Part shown: positions 52,719 through 61,700 of the stretch, piece after piece | How the letters are laid out: each line of letters starts with the position of its first letter | Position numbering within the stretch: position 1 is the stretch's first letter | Source of the DNA: Thermoanaerobaculum sp. | Lineage (GTDB): Bacteria; Acidobacteriota; Thermoanaerobaculia; Multivoradales; UBA5704 | DNA length: 64,000 bases | Direction of reading: 5' to 3' | NCBI GenBank assembly: GCA_021154885.1 | Contig: JAJKHS010000032.1 | Location: 135,635 to 199,634 of the forward strand | Program-made: the position numbers and the translations under genes | The notes under the pieces: model-generated | Databases searched by the model: none | What the model was told of the DNA's origin: nothing | The model's input: the letters and a program-made list of their open reading frames with translations, nothing else

Positions 52719-53314
52719 TCCTGGCCTCCTTCTCCTGCGGCTGGCCGGCGCAGGTGGCGCTGGAACTGGAACCGGCTTTCCAGGAAGTGCAGATCGATGA
52801 AATAGCCCGGCGGCCCCACGGGCTCGACCTTGGCCACGAGGGTGCTGAGCTCGTGCGCCGCCAAGGCCTCGCCGAAGGCGCGGCGCAACTCGTCCTCCGT
52901 GTGGCAGGTCGCGGTGCGGGGGACGCCGGCCGCGGCGGCCATGGCCGCGAGGTCGGTCCCCGTGGCCGTGGCGGTGGTGAAGCTGCGGCCCACGGAGAGC
53001 AGGACCTCGTTGTCGAACACGATATGGATGAGATTGGCCGGGCGGTAGCGGGCGAGCGTCGTCAGGCTGCCGAGGTTCATCAGCAGCGAGCCGTCGCCGT
53101 CGATCACCACCACCTGCTGCTCAGGCCGGCTGAGGGCGATCCCCAGGCCCACCGATGAGGCGAGGCCCATCGAGTGCCAGAGATAGAAGAAGCCAGGCTG
53201 ATGGCCGAGCGAGAACAGCTCGGCCGGCGCGGCCCCCATGTTGGTGACCACCACGCATTGCGACAGCTCCGGATAGATGGCGCGCAGGGCGTCGATGCGG
53301 AGCATGCGCGGCAT
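52715..53314 (-). CDS. TPP-dependent decarboxylase, beta (TPP-binding) subunit
   Basis: 199 residues from ATG 53314 (MPRMLRIDALRAIYPELSQC). It is the TPP-binding half of a split sulfopyruvate/phosphonopyruvate-decarboxylase-like enzyme: VVVTNMGAAPAELFSLG, WHSMGLASSVGLGIAL and the Mg/TPP motif VVVIDGDGSLLMNLGSL, ending before IHIVFDNEVLLSVG. Its start overlaps the stop of the alpha gene by one base (TGATG). It should work only with the alpha subunit. Which 2-oxoacid it uses is unknown; the neighbouring cyclase-family hydrolase gives no clear answer. Confidence 0.88.
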   Translation of the reverse strand: MPRMLRIDALRAIYPELSQCVVVTNMGAAPAELFSLGHQPGFFYLWHSMGLASSVGLGIALSRPEQQVVVIDGDGSLLMNLGSLTTLARYRPANLIHIVFDNEVLLSVGRSFTTATATGTDLAAMAAAAGVPRTATCHTEDELRRAFGEALAAHELSTLVAKVEPVGPPGYFIDLHFLESRFQFQRHLRRPAAGEGGQD

Positions 53315-53826
53315 CAGTCCTCCCACATCAGGCCGCGGCAGAGCAGCAGGGCCACCGGTTTGAGGCTCGCCTCGGCCAGGGCCTGGGCCTGGCGCAGGCG
53401 CGGGGCCACCTGCTCCGGCGTCTCCAGGGTCACGTAAGGGATGCGCAGCGCGTCGAGCACGTGCTCGGTCACCCCGCCCCCCTCCGTCTGCCAGGGGTGC
53501 TCCTCGCCGAAGCCGCCGCGGTGGCTCACCAGCATGAGCAGGGGGATGCGGTAGAGCTGGGCGAGGGAGACGATGCCGTTGATGCTCGCCAGCAGGCCGT
53601 GGTTCTGCATCAGCAGCGCCGACTTGACCCCCGCCAGATGCGCCCCGGCCGAGATCCCCACCCCCTCCTCCTCCTTGGCGAGGCGGACGAGCAGCATCTC
53701 CGGGTCCTCCTCGGCCAAGCTCACGAGATGCACCAGCCACGTCTCGGGCAGCACCGAGAGCAGCCGGATGCCGCACGCCTTGAGGGCGTCGTAGATGACC
53801 TGCGAGTGGGTTGCCGAGACGGGCAT
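53314..53826 (-). CDS. TPP-dependent decarboxylase, alpha (PYR-domain) subunit
   Basis: 170 residues from ATG 53826 (MPVSATHSQVIYDALKACGI). This is the pyrimidine-binding domain of the same split enzyme: LLSVLPETWLVHLV, the activating glutamate region VRLAKEEEGVGISAGAHLAG, LLMQNHGLLASINGI and LMLVSHRGGFGEEHPWQ. Sulfopyruvate decarboxylase ComD and phosphonopyruvate decarboxylases share this form. First gene of the operon, 81 nt from the divergent GlnRS gene. Confidence 0.88.
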   Translation of the reverse strand: MPVSATHSQVIYDALKACGIRLLSVLPETWLVHLVSLAEEDPEMLLVRLAKEEEGVGISAGAHLAGVKSALLMQNHGLLASINGIVSLAQLYRIPLLMLVSHRGGFGEEHPWQTEGGGVTEHVLDALRIPYVTLETPEQVAPRLRQAQALAEASLKPVALLLCRGLMWED

Positions 53827-53907
53827 CGCGCGGTTCCGCCGAGAAAAAGCGCGGAGAGTGTACCGCAAAGCGAGGGAGCCCTGAGGCCCCTGTGATAATT
53901 TCGCGCC

Positions 53908-55917
53908 ATGTCCGAGACCGCCCCCTCCACCCCCGGCCGCGACTTCATTCGCGACATGGTCGAGCGCGACCTCGCCGCTGGCAGGCATGGCGGCCGGGTG
54001 GTCACCCGCTTTCCCCCGGAGCCGAACGGCTATCTCCACATCGGTCACGCCAAGTCGATCTGCCTCAACTTCGGCCTCGCGCTGGAGTACGGCGGCACCT
54101 GCCATCTCCGGCTCGACGACACCAACCCCGAGACCGAGGAGCAGGAGTACGTCGAGGCCATCCAGGCCGGCGTGCGCTGGCTGGGCTTCGACTGGGGAGA
54201 GAACTTCTTCCACGCTTCGGACTACTTCGAGCGGCTCTTCGACTTCGCCGTCGAGCTGATCCGCAGGGATAAAGCCTACGTGGACAGCCTGAACGAGGAC
54301 GAGATCCGCGACTACCGGGGCACCGTCACCGAGCCCGGCCGCAACAGCCCGTACCGCGACCGCACCGTCGCGGAGAACCTCGACCTCTTCCACCGCATGC
54401 GGGCCGGCGAATTCGCGGACGGTGCCCACGTCCTGCGCGCCAAGATCGACATGTCCTCGCCGAACATGAAGATGCGCGACCCGCTGCTCTACCGCATCAA
54501 GCGCGCCACCCACTATCACCGCGGCGACGCCTGGTGCATCTACCCTTTCTACGACTTCGCCCACCCGCTCTCGGACGCCATCGAAGGCATCACCCACTCG
54601 CTCTGCACCCTGGAGTTCGAGAACAACCGGGAGATCTACGACTGGCTGGTCGATGCTCTGGTCGAATCGCTTCCCTTTCCGGACCCGCCGCGGCAGACCG
54701 AGTTCGCCCGCTTGAACCTCACCTACACCCTGATGAGCAAGCGCAAGCTCCTGGAGCTCGTCGAGCGCCGGCTGGTGGCGGGCTGGGACGATCCGCGCCT
54801 CCCCACCCTCGCCGGCCTGCGCCGCCGCGGCTTCACCCCCGAGGCGATCCGCGACTTCTGCGAGAGGATCGGCGTCGCCAAGGCGAACAGCACGGTGGAC
54901 GTGACGCTCCTGGAGCACTGCCAGCGCGAGGACCTCAATCCCCAGGTTCCCCGCGTGCTCTGCGTGCTACGGCCGTTGAAGCTGGTGATCGAGAATTATC
55001 CTGAAGGACAGGTCGAAGAGCTGGACGCTCCCTTCTACCCGCACGACGTGCCCAAGGAGGGGAGCCGGAAGGTGCCGTTCTCGCGCGTCCTCTATATAGA
55101 GCGGGACGACTTCGCGGAGAATCCGCCGAAGGGATTCCACCGTCTCTCCCCCGGCCGGGAGGTGCGGCTGCGCTATGCCTACTTCATCCGCTGCGAGAGT
55201 ATCGTCAAGGACCCCGCGACGGATGAGATCGTCGAGCTCCGCTGCACCTACGACCCCGCCACCCGTGGCGGCTCGGCCCCGGACGGCCGCAAAGTCCCTG
55301 GCACCCTGCACTGGGTCTCCGCGGAGCATTCGGTGCCGGTCGAGGTGCGGCTCTACGACCGCCTGTTCAAGGTCGAGCGTCCGGACCTGGAAGAAGGGGG
55401 CTTCGAGTCCGTCCTCAACCCGGGCTCCCTCGAAACCCTGACGGCCAGCCGCCTGGAGCCGGCGGCGGTGGATCCATCGCTGGGAGACCGCCTGCAGTTC
55501 GAGCGCCAGGGCTACTTCTACCGCGCCCCCGTCGATTCGACCTCCGGCCACCTCGTCTTCAACCGCATCGTGCCCCTCCGGGACTCCTGGGCCCAGGAAG
55601 TCCAGAAGCAATCCCCCGCCGCCGCAGCCCCGGCCCCCGCGCAGAAAGCGAAGCCGCCGAAGGAGACCGAAGCCAAGCCCCTCGAGCCGCTCACGGCCGA
55701 GGAGCAGGAGCAACTCGAGCAGATACGCCCCACCCTCCTGCCCATCGTCCAGGGCGTGCTCGCCGCGCACCCCACCGAAGTCGAGCGCTACCGATCCGGC
55801 AAGACTGGCATCCTCGGTTTCCTCGTGGCGCAGGTGATGAAGCAGGCAGGGCCGGCCGGCAAGGCCAACCCCAAGCTGGTGAACGTGCTGCTGACGGAGA
55901 AGCTGAGCGGGTCCTGA
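53908..55917 (+). CDS. glnS: Glutaminyl-tRNA synthetase with C-terminal YqeY-like tail
   Basis: 669 residues. Class I motifs are HIGH ([16 protein letters not shown], ~46) and the KMSKS equivalent LMSKRK (~276); [16 protein letters not shown] and [20 protein letters not shown] are GlnRS-specific. The beta-barrel anticodon domain ends near 565. After an Ala/Pro/Lys linker comes a ~70-residue helical tail ([20 protein letters not shown] ... [16 protein letters not shown]...NPKLVNVLL) resembling the YqeY/GatB tail domain. A similar tail occurs in Deinococcus GlnRS, where it aids tRNA binding. It charges tRNA-Gln directly. Confidence 0.96.
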   Translation: MSETAPSTPGRDFIRDMVERDLAAGRHGGRVVTRFPPEPNGYLHIGHAKSICLNFGLALEYGGTCHLRLDDTNPETEEQEYVEAIQAGVRWLGFDWGENFFHASDYFERLFDFAVELIRRDKAYVDSLNEDEIRDYRGTVTEPGRNSPYRDRTVAENLDLFHRMRAGEFADGAHVLRAKIDMSSPNMKMRDPLLYRIKRATHYHRGDAWCIYPFYDFAHPLSDAIEGITHSLCTLEFENNREIYDWLVDALVESLPFPDPPRQTEFARLNLTYTLMSKRKLLELVERRLVAGWDDPRLPTLAGLRRRGFTPEAIRDFCERIGVAKANSTVDVTLLEHCQREDLNPQVPRVLCVLRPLKLVIENYPEGQVEELDAPFYPHDVPKEGSRKVPFSRVLYIERDDFAENPPKGFHRLSPGREVRLRYAYFIRCESIVKDPATDEIVELRCTYDPATRGGSAPDGRKVPGTLHWVSAEHSVPVEVRLYDRLFKVERPDLEEGGFESVLNPGSLETLTASRLEPAAVDPSLGDRLQFERQGYFYRAPVDSTSGHLVFNRIVPLRDSWAQEVQKQSPAAAAPAPAQKAKPPKETEAKPLEPLTAEEQEQLEQIRPTLLPIVQGVLAAHPTEVERYRSGKTGILGFLVAQVMKQAGPAGKANPKLVNVLLTEKLSGS

Positions 55918-55948
55918 TCGCCGTCGCCTGCCCCCCCTGGTCCTCGTC

Positions 55949-56479
55949 TCACTCCCGCGCATACAGCGCCTCGTGGTGCGCGGTCCCCTTCTGGACGAGG
56001 CGGAGCTCGCCATAGGTGAGCAGGCGGCGCAGGGCCGTCGAGGCCAGCCGGGAGTCCAGGGGCTGGCGCAGCTCGCTCGCGAAGCGCCGGTTCACCTCCT
56101 CGGCCACCCACCGCGACCCGAAGGCATGTCCGGCCGGAACCTCCGCCACCAGACGGGCCACCAGTCGGCTCGGGAGGGGCAGCTTGACGGGAGGGAGCGT
56201 CTCCGCCGACAGCGCGACGGCACCGACGCGGACCGCGATCTCGGTCGCCGCCCCCGCCGACGCCTTGAAGGCCTCGTAGTGCCGGGCGATGCTCTCGTAC
56301 TCGGCGGCGTGGAGGTCCCGTTGCTCCTGGTGGAACGCCGCCTGCTGGGCATGATGGTCCGCCCGCTCCCGGTGCACCGCCATCTGCGCCTCCAGGTTCG
56401 CCAGGATCTCCGCCACGGAAAGCTCTGAGCTCAACGCCGCATCCTCCAGCCCGATCCGCAATGCATCGCGACGCCGCAA
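55949..56479 (-). CDS. Hypothetical protein with coiled-coil N-terminal half
   Basis: 176 codons. Residues 15-75 are His/Gln/Glu-rich and predicted helical (VAEILANLEAQMAVHRERAD, HHAQQAAFHQEQRDLHAAEY). The second half is helical and reads like a winged-helix (FGSRWVAEEVNRRFASELRQ, LASTALRRLLTYGELRLVQK), which could bind DNA. The start is a TTG at 56479 without a clear ribosome site, so it may begin further in. It faces GlnRS and borders a zone of decayed genes. No known family. Confidence 0.6.
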   Translation of the reverse strand: MRRRDALRIGLEDAALSSELSVAEILANLEAQMAVHRERADHHAQQAAFHQEQRDLHAAEYESIARHYEAFKASAGAATEIAVRVGAVALSAETLPPVKLPLPSRLVARLVAEVPAGHAFGSRWVAEEVNRRFASELRQPLDSRLASTALRRLLTYGELRLVQKGTAHHEALYARE

Positions 56480-56595
56480 CGGACGCGGGCAGGCCTGAAT
56501 CGAAACCGAGCCACGAGTTTACGTCAGAACCTCCCCGTCGCGAAGCGGAGGGAGGATCGCGACAACTCCCCCCGGAGCCGCTCCCCTACGCCAGC

Positions 56596-56874
56596 TTTGC
56601 GGTCTATCCGCAGAGAACGCCACCGATCCCTGGATTTCGCGACATAGCCGGGAACTTCACGGCATACCCACAGACTTCGAGACATGCCCTCGGATTTCGC
56701 GTCCGATCTCTGAATAACGCGGCATGTCCAGAAATTTCGCGACGTATCCGCAGCTTCGCGTCATATCCAGAGACTATGCGACATATCCGCAGAGAACGCG
56801 ACGTGTCTGCAAATCCTGCGGCATGTCTGCAGACTTGGCGGCATACGGCCAGAGAACGCGACGTATATCTGGGG
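56596..56874 (+). repeat. Degenerate tandem array with 20-bp period, second locus
   Basis: Fourteen contiguous units of 20 nt (one of 19) with the rough consensus TTCGCGACATATCCGCAGAG, e.g. at 56596, 56616, 56636, 56756 and 56776. They are imperfect and without unique spacers. The unit sequence differs from the array at 19842-20160 but the period is the same. The array abuts the truncated PIN gene at its right end. Confidence 0.8.
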
Positions 56875-56875
56875 A

Positions 56876-57180
56876 TCAGGGCGTCTGGCACCTGCGGTCA
56901 CCGTCAGCAACGACGCGTCCAACCAGTTCCTGAATCGTGTCCAAGTGGTTCCCTTGACGAGCAACGTGGCCCGCGTAGACCCGAGCGAAGCCTTGGTCGC
57001 GCTCCAGGGGCAGCAGAGGAAAGTGATGGCCGACCAGTTGGCTCGTCGCCAGGAGCGTTCCCTGGTTCGGCCAGTCGTTGAGCACTGCCATCGCCGCGCG
57101 ATAAGAGGGCGCAGGGGAGCCGTCGCGGAAAGCAGGACGTTGGTGTCGACGAGGACGGCCTTATCGTCCGTCATCGCCAT
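56876..57180 (-). pseudogene. Broken PIN-domain toxin gene of a FitAB/VapBC-like pair
   Basis: Starts well after the antitoxin gene with [20 protein letters not shown], containing the first catalytic Asp. The next family block ([18 protein letters not shown]) is in a different reading frame, and a third shift follows. The C-terminal Asp motifs are missing, and the remnant ends against the 20-bp repeat array. The toxin is therefore inactive, while the antitoxin frame is intact. Confidence 0.75.
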
Positions 57181-57391
57181 AGATCTCGTCGCGGCTCCAG
57201 GTGGTCGGCGGCGAAGCCTGCGAGAGCTTCAGTTGAAGGGGAGGAAGGGGTGGAGGCGGTGGCTCCTCCCGGGCGATCACGGCGAGAAGGTAGCGGAGCT
57301 CACCTTCCAGTGACCGCTCATGCCGAGCCGCCCTTCGCTTGAGCACTGCGATCACCTCGGGCGGCACGTCTCGGATCTGCACGGCTGGCAT
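57161..57391 (-). CDS. FitA-like ribbon-helix-helix antitoxin
   Basis: 76 residues beginning [20 protein letters not shown], the short beta-strand plus two-helix DNA-binding fold of FitA/Arc-type antitoxins. A proline-rich linker follows ([12 protein letters not shown]) and a C-terminal toxin-binding tail ([14 protein letters not shown]). The end overlaps the start of the PIN gene, as is normal for these operons. Because the partner toxin is frameshifted, the gene is probably left over, or acts only as a repressor. CAT at 57389-57391 is the start codon on the minus strand. Confidence 0.8.
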   Translation of the reverse strand: MPAVQIRDVPPEVIAVLKRRAARHERSLEGELRYLLAVIAREEPPPPPLPPLQLKLSQASPPTTWSRDEIYGDDGR

Positions 57392-57488
57392 AGCTGAATG
57401 CTAGCACAAGCAAATTGCCAGCATCAGCAGCCCGTCCTTGGTCACCGTCATGGGAAAGGGGAACGCAGATCAGGGTTCTTGCCTTTCT

Positions 57489-57554
57489 CCCTCTTCTCCC
57501 GGCGGCCCCCGGCGGACATCGGGAGGCTGGGAGAAGAGGGCCGGGGTGATGAGG
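57489..57554 (+). repeat. Dispersed hairpin repeat, half copy
   Basis: CCCTCTTCTCCCGG...GGAGGCTGGGAGAAGAGGGCCGGGGTGATGAGGG forms a short hairpin and matches the right arm of the element at 51826-51889. It ends exactly where the ExbD fragment begins, so its insertion or recombination may have truncated that gene. Confidence 0.75.
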
Positions 57555-57555
57555 G

Positions 57556-57872
57556 GTGGCGCCGATCCTCCACGCCGGCGTCCGGGTGAACCTGCCCCAG
57601 ACCAGCGCCGGCCCCCTCTCCGGGAAGCCGAGCCAACTCACCGTCTCGATCGCGGCGGACGGAGGCGTCTACGTCCGCAACGAGCGGGTGGCCGATGCCA
57701 ACTCCGCGGCCTCCTCGCCCAACTCCACGCCGCCGAGCCGGACCACGACGTCCTCGTCTGCGGCGACCGTCATCTCCAGTACGAGAAGGTCTGCGAAGTC
57801 CTGACCGCCCTCGACCAAGCCGGCTTCACCCGTGAGGGGCTGGTGATGGAGAGGGGGCGGGAGGGAGGGTAG
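57556..57872 (+). pseudogene. ExbD/TolR-like biopolymer transport protein, C-terminal fragment with frameshift
   Basis: The first part reads APILHAGVRVNLPQTSAGPL ... SQLTVSIAADGGVYVRNERV, the periplasmic start of ExbD. Around 57695 the frame shifts, and the rest continues in another frame as GLLAQLHAAEPDHDVLVCGD ... YEKVCEVLTALDQAGFTREG. The N-terminal membrane helix with its catalytic Asp is absent, cut off at the adjacent hairpin repeat. No ExbB or TonB gene is nearby. Confidence 0.78.
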
Positions 57873-57919
57873 GACACCTGCGGGTTCAAGGGCGGCGGGG
57901 GCGTGGTTCCCCCCTGCCT

Positions 57920-58105
57920 CTAGCCCGCCTTCCGAGCTCTCTCAGGCTTCACGACCGGCCTTGGCGGCAACGTGACGACACGCCTGTCGCTCTGCGCGGA
58001 TGCCTTCTGGAGCGTCTCCACGATAGCATCCAGGTCCTAGTCGTGCACGCGTGCGATCTCCTCGCGAATCGCATGGATCTCGTCGACGATGGGATCGGTT
58101 GCCAT
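57920..58105 (-). pseudogene. Antitoxin gene interrupted by an in-frame TAG
   Basis: From ATG 58105 the frame reads MATDPIVDEIHAIREEIARV-HD, then TAG at 58037-58039, then DLDAIVETLQKASAQSDRRV ... to a normal stop at 57920. The joined sequence is a typical 61-residue antitoxin whose family has Tyr at the interrupted place, so TAC/TAT-to-TAG is the simplest explanation. It follows a PIN-domain gene by 2 nt. Confidence 0.75.
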
Positions 58106-58107
58106 GG

Positions 58108-58659
58108 CTAGTCCTCCGTGAGCTCTTCGGGCGTGCAGATCGTCGGCGGCTCGTAGCCGGCTCCTCGGCACGTTTCTTCGATGATACCGCGCGTCGCGGC
58201 GTTGGCGATGTGCTTGCAGTTCCACGTCAAGAGGTAGTCGATCCCATGAACGGCGGCTGCCGCCACGTGGAGAGCGTCCACCATCGCCTTCGCAGGCAGC
58301 GCATTGGCCGCCAACAAGGCGCGCGCAGGATCGGCGACCTGCGCGTTCACCGCGACGACAGTGCAGCCCGCGAGAGCGGCCAGCCGGCACGCCGCGGGCT
58401 CGGGATGTCCAGCGGTCGCCTCCTGGATGACGGCCTCGCTCGCATACAAGTCGAACCGTTCTCGGCTCTGCCACCACTCGAGCGTCGACTTCTGGTGTGC
58501 CCGCCCCGAGCACGGGGTGGCAGACTCGATAAGACTAGGGAAGGGCGGCGGCTCGGACAGGCGGTTTCTTCTAGGATCTAGGCACACTGGCCTTGGGTGT
58601 CTTCCGTGACGGTCGTTGGTCCGGATGACCGCCCGATTTAGGATCAAGGAACCGGGCAA
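58108..58659 (-). CDS. PIN-domain toxin-like protein with abnormal N-terminus
   Basis: The frame has 183 codons. The family part begins at AHQKSTLEWWQSRERFDLYA and continues with VIQEATAGHPEPAACRLAAL, MVDALHVAAAAVHGIDYLLTWNCKHIANA and a final EELTED. This is the C-terminal two thirds of a VapC-like RNase. The first ~65 residues do not show the expected first strand and Asp, so the 5' end is probably frameshifted and the gene inactive. A nonsense-interrupted antitoxin gene follows directly. The same subfamily is represented by the remnant at 39507-39965. Confidence 0.55.
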   Translation of the reverse strand: MPGSLILNRAVIRTNDRHGRHPRPVCLDPRRNRLSEPPPFPSLIESATPCSGRAHQKSTLEWWQSRERFDLYASEAVIQEATAGHPEPAACRLAALAGCTVVAVNAQVADPARALLAANALPAKAMVDALHVAAAAVHGIDYLLTWNCKHIANAATRGIIEETCRGAGYEPPTICTPEELTED

Positions 58660-58744
58660 TGGAGGCCCGATTCATATCCCCCGAGATGAGGGAGTCGGCG
58701 TGCCGAGGCCATGCCCCTCTCGGTGGTTGCGGCTGGAAGCCTTG

Positions 58745-61700
58745 CTAGAAAGCCGCGGTATCAGCCACGCTCGCCAGATTTCCCTGACTGTTGTGATACG
58801 TCTTTACCTGACCTGTTACAGTGTCTGTCACCGTCATAGTATACTCGACGTCGGACAGGGCTCCGTAAAAAACCCAGAAGTGGCTATTAACTGTTCTGCC
58901 ATCGAGAACTTTCACAATGAGTTCCACATTGGCCGGGCCAAAGAACCAGAAATAGCCAGTATCCTCAGTGATCTGCACGGCCGTGCCTTGCCCAGAGCCA
59001 CCACCGGCTGCACTCTTCCATGTGACCTGGGTCTTGAAGCGTCCTCCTAGGCAAAGACTCCAAGGATCTGCCGCGCAGGAGCCACTCGCTCCCGATATAG
59101 GATTGGGGCCACTTGCTGGGAGACTAGCAAACAGTTCCGAAGCGTTTTGTCCGGCGAGGCCTTGTGCATACTTGAAAGCCGACGTATCCGCAACGCTCGC
59201 AAAATGGCCCGCCTTGTTGTAATAAATCTTAACTACTCCAGTCAGAGTATCAGTAACTGTGATGGTGTAGTTGACGTCTGAGAGCGCGCCATAGAATACC
59301 CAGAAGCTTCCGTTTAGTGTACGGCCATCTAGGATTTTGATCACCACTTCGACGTTTGTAGGATCAAAGAACCAGAAGTAGCCGGTGTCGCCCGTTAATG
59401 GAACAGCGGTACCAGATCCAGTACCGGCAGCGGCATTGAGGGTTTCCCAGACCGCCTGTACTCTGAAGCGGCCACTATTCAGACAGAGCGTGCTTGGGTC
59501 AGATTGGCATCCGGGTTGCACTATCACTGGAACGAGGACTGTTACGTCGCCATTTCGAACCGAAAGAGTAGTCGAACCGAAGCCGACGGCTTCGATCCTC
59601 CCATTTGATTTCACCCGAACTACGCCCTCCAAGCTGGGAACAATGGTCGTACCAGTTGAAACGTCTCTAATCTCACGATTGATACCATCGGTGTAGTGTC
59701 CAACCACCCGCAGACCAATATCGCTTCCAAGGCCACTTAGCTCTACCTGGCCAGGATTAACAGTTAAGCTCTGCAAATCAGCAGCAGGCACAACTTGAAG
59801 CCTTAAGGAGGGTGATTCGAGAGATTCTCCGCTAGATGAAATAGCAGAGGCCTTCAGTTCATAGTCACCTATCGCATCTATCGGGATCTGCACGTCCACG
59901 CTGCGAGCATCGCCTTCTTGCCCAGAGATCGCGTGGTGTCCTACTACGAGGAAGCTACCTTGGGAAATCTGCTGAGCAGGGTCAAGCTCTACCTGGACAA
60001 CGGCACCGGACGCAATCTTCTGTCCAGGAGAGGGTCTAGCAAGATGGAGAACTCCGGATGCCTTTCTCGTCACAGGTCTACTCTGGAGATGATTGACCCT
60101 TTGAATTGCTCCCTTCTGTTGTGTCGAAGGGAAGGGCGAGAAGTTCACCGGATCGGTCGACGAGATATCTAAAAGACGAAGTACCTCTTTTTTGTACTCT
60201 TCACTCTGCGTATTGCACGTGTGGATACCATCCTTGCCGCTGAAGGAGGTAGACGTTCCGCCGTCAGAAAGACCTCCTGCTTGGCTGTCTTTACCGACGA
60301 TTGCATCGTTATCGGCAGCGCCGAACGCGCTAGCGAGCAAGCTTCCAAAGGAGTCGGGGATTCCCTTGCCAATACAAAACCATAACCGCGACCACTTGAG
60401 TAGCTTATTTATTTGGTCTTCGAAATCGCCAAAGCAATCCTTTCTGGCCGAAGCATCGTTCCCAGCGATTCCTAACAGAACGTGAGACGGGGTAGGGTAT
60501 TCCGGCAGGTTTGGCGAAACAAGGTCGGACACAGCTCCGTCAATATCTCTATTGTTTTCCTTAAATTTGGTCGCAATGAAAGGGCATGCCTTCGTTATGT
60601 CGAGTAGTTTTTGTGCAAGCAGAGTGCCTTTATGTGGAGTATCCAATGTAACCAACTTGTGGACTCTTCTGCGAACTAGGCTGCCCATGATGTAGCGCGG
60701 CGTCTCTGTCGCCAAGCGCACGAGTATACCACCCATGCTATGTGCGACAACGTCGGCGGAGTTTACGGCGAAGATTCGTTCGAAGGGAGACGAACATTGG
60801 TTTTGCGCACAACCATGGCGATAGCTTTCAAGAATTGTATCCAGCGCTTTTGGCACAACACTGCTGTTATCAGAGAACGACTTGGCGCTATCGCCGCCAT
60901 ACGAAGAGTAATCCATGGCGAAGCCGAAGAACTGCGCGGAGACATCCTGGTTGAGGAGGGAGCCCCACACATTTTCGTCCCAGGTGCTAGCATTGCTCCA
61001 GATTCCATGGATGAACAAGACAGGTGGTCGCTTGATCGTAAACTGCAGCGGCTTGCTCCGTTCAAATCCGCCAGCCACAGGCGTGTATTCCGCCACGAAC
61101 TGGATCGTCCTTTCCCCGCTAGGGTCGGAGGTGGCATTGTAATCGACTGGTACTCTGTATACTGCGAACGCATAATAAGCAGAACCATGCTGTGAGGCGC
61201 TTACGACTACCTGTGGAGCGCGCAGATAATCTCCTGTGGAATGTACCGTGGAGAGACCGCCATCCTTAGGAATCGAGGCACCCGGCATTGAAAAGATAAC
61301 TTGCCCGGGACCCGTGGTTGTGGCGCGTAACAGAACGAGTGTGGAATTATCAGCGGCGGCCCCAAAGATTCGAGCTAGTCTTGTGGTTGCGAGGGCTTGG
61401 TCATCTGGGCCTGGGCCAAAGGAGCCGGTCAAAGCGCCAGTCTTTTCAGAGGTAGGATCAAAAGCTTCGAGTTCAACAGCCACTCTCGGAGTAGTGATGG
61501 ATACGCTCTTGGTCGCCGTAGCGCTCGGACAACTGCTGTTGCCTACCGCTACGGTGTTGACGCTCGCAGTGCCCCATGAGAAACCAACTTGAGCGGCTCC
61601 TTGATAAGACTGGCCGTCCGAAGTGGTCCAATGCCATCCATTCGGATCCGCACTGCATTCGGAAACAGCGGCTGAGAAAGTTAGGATCTGGCCGACGATA

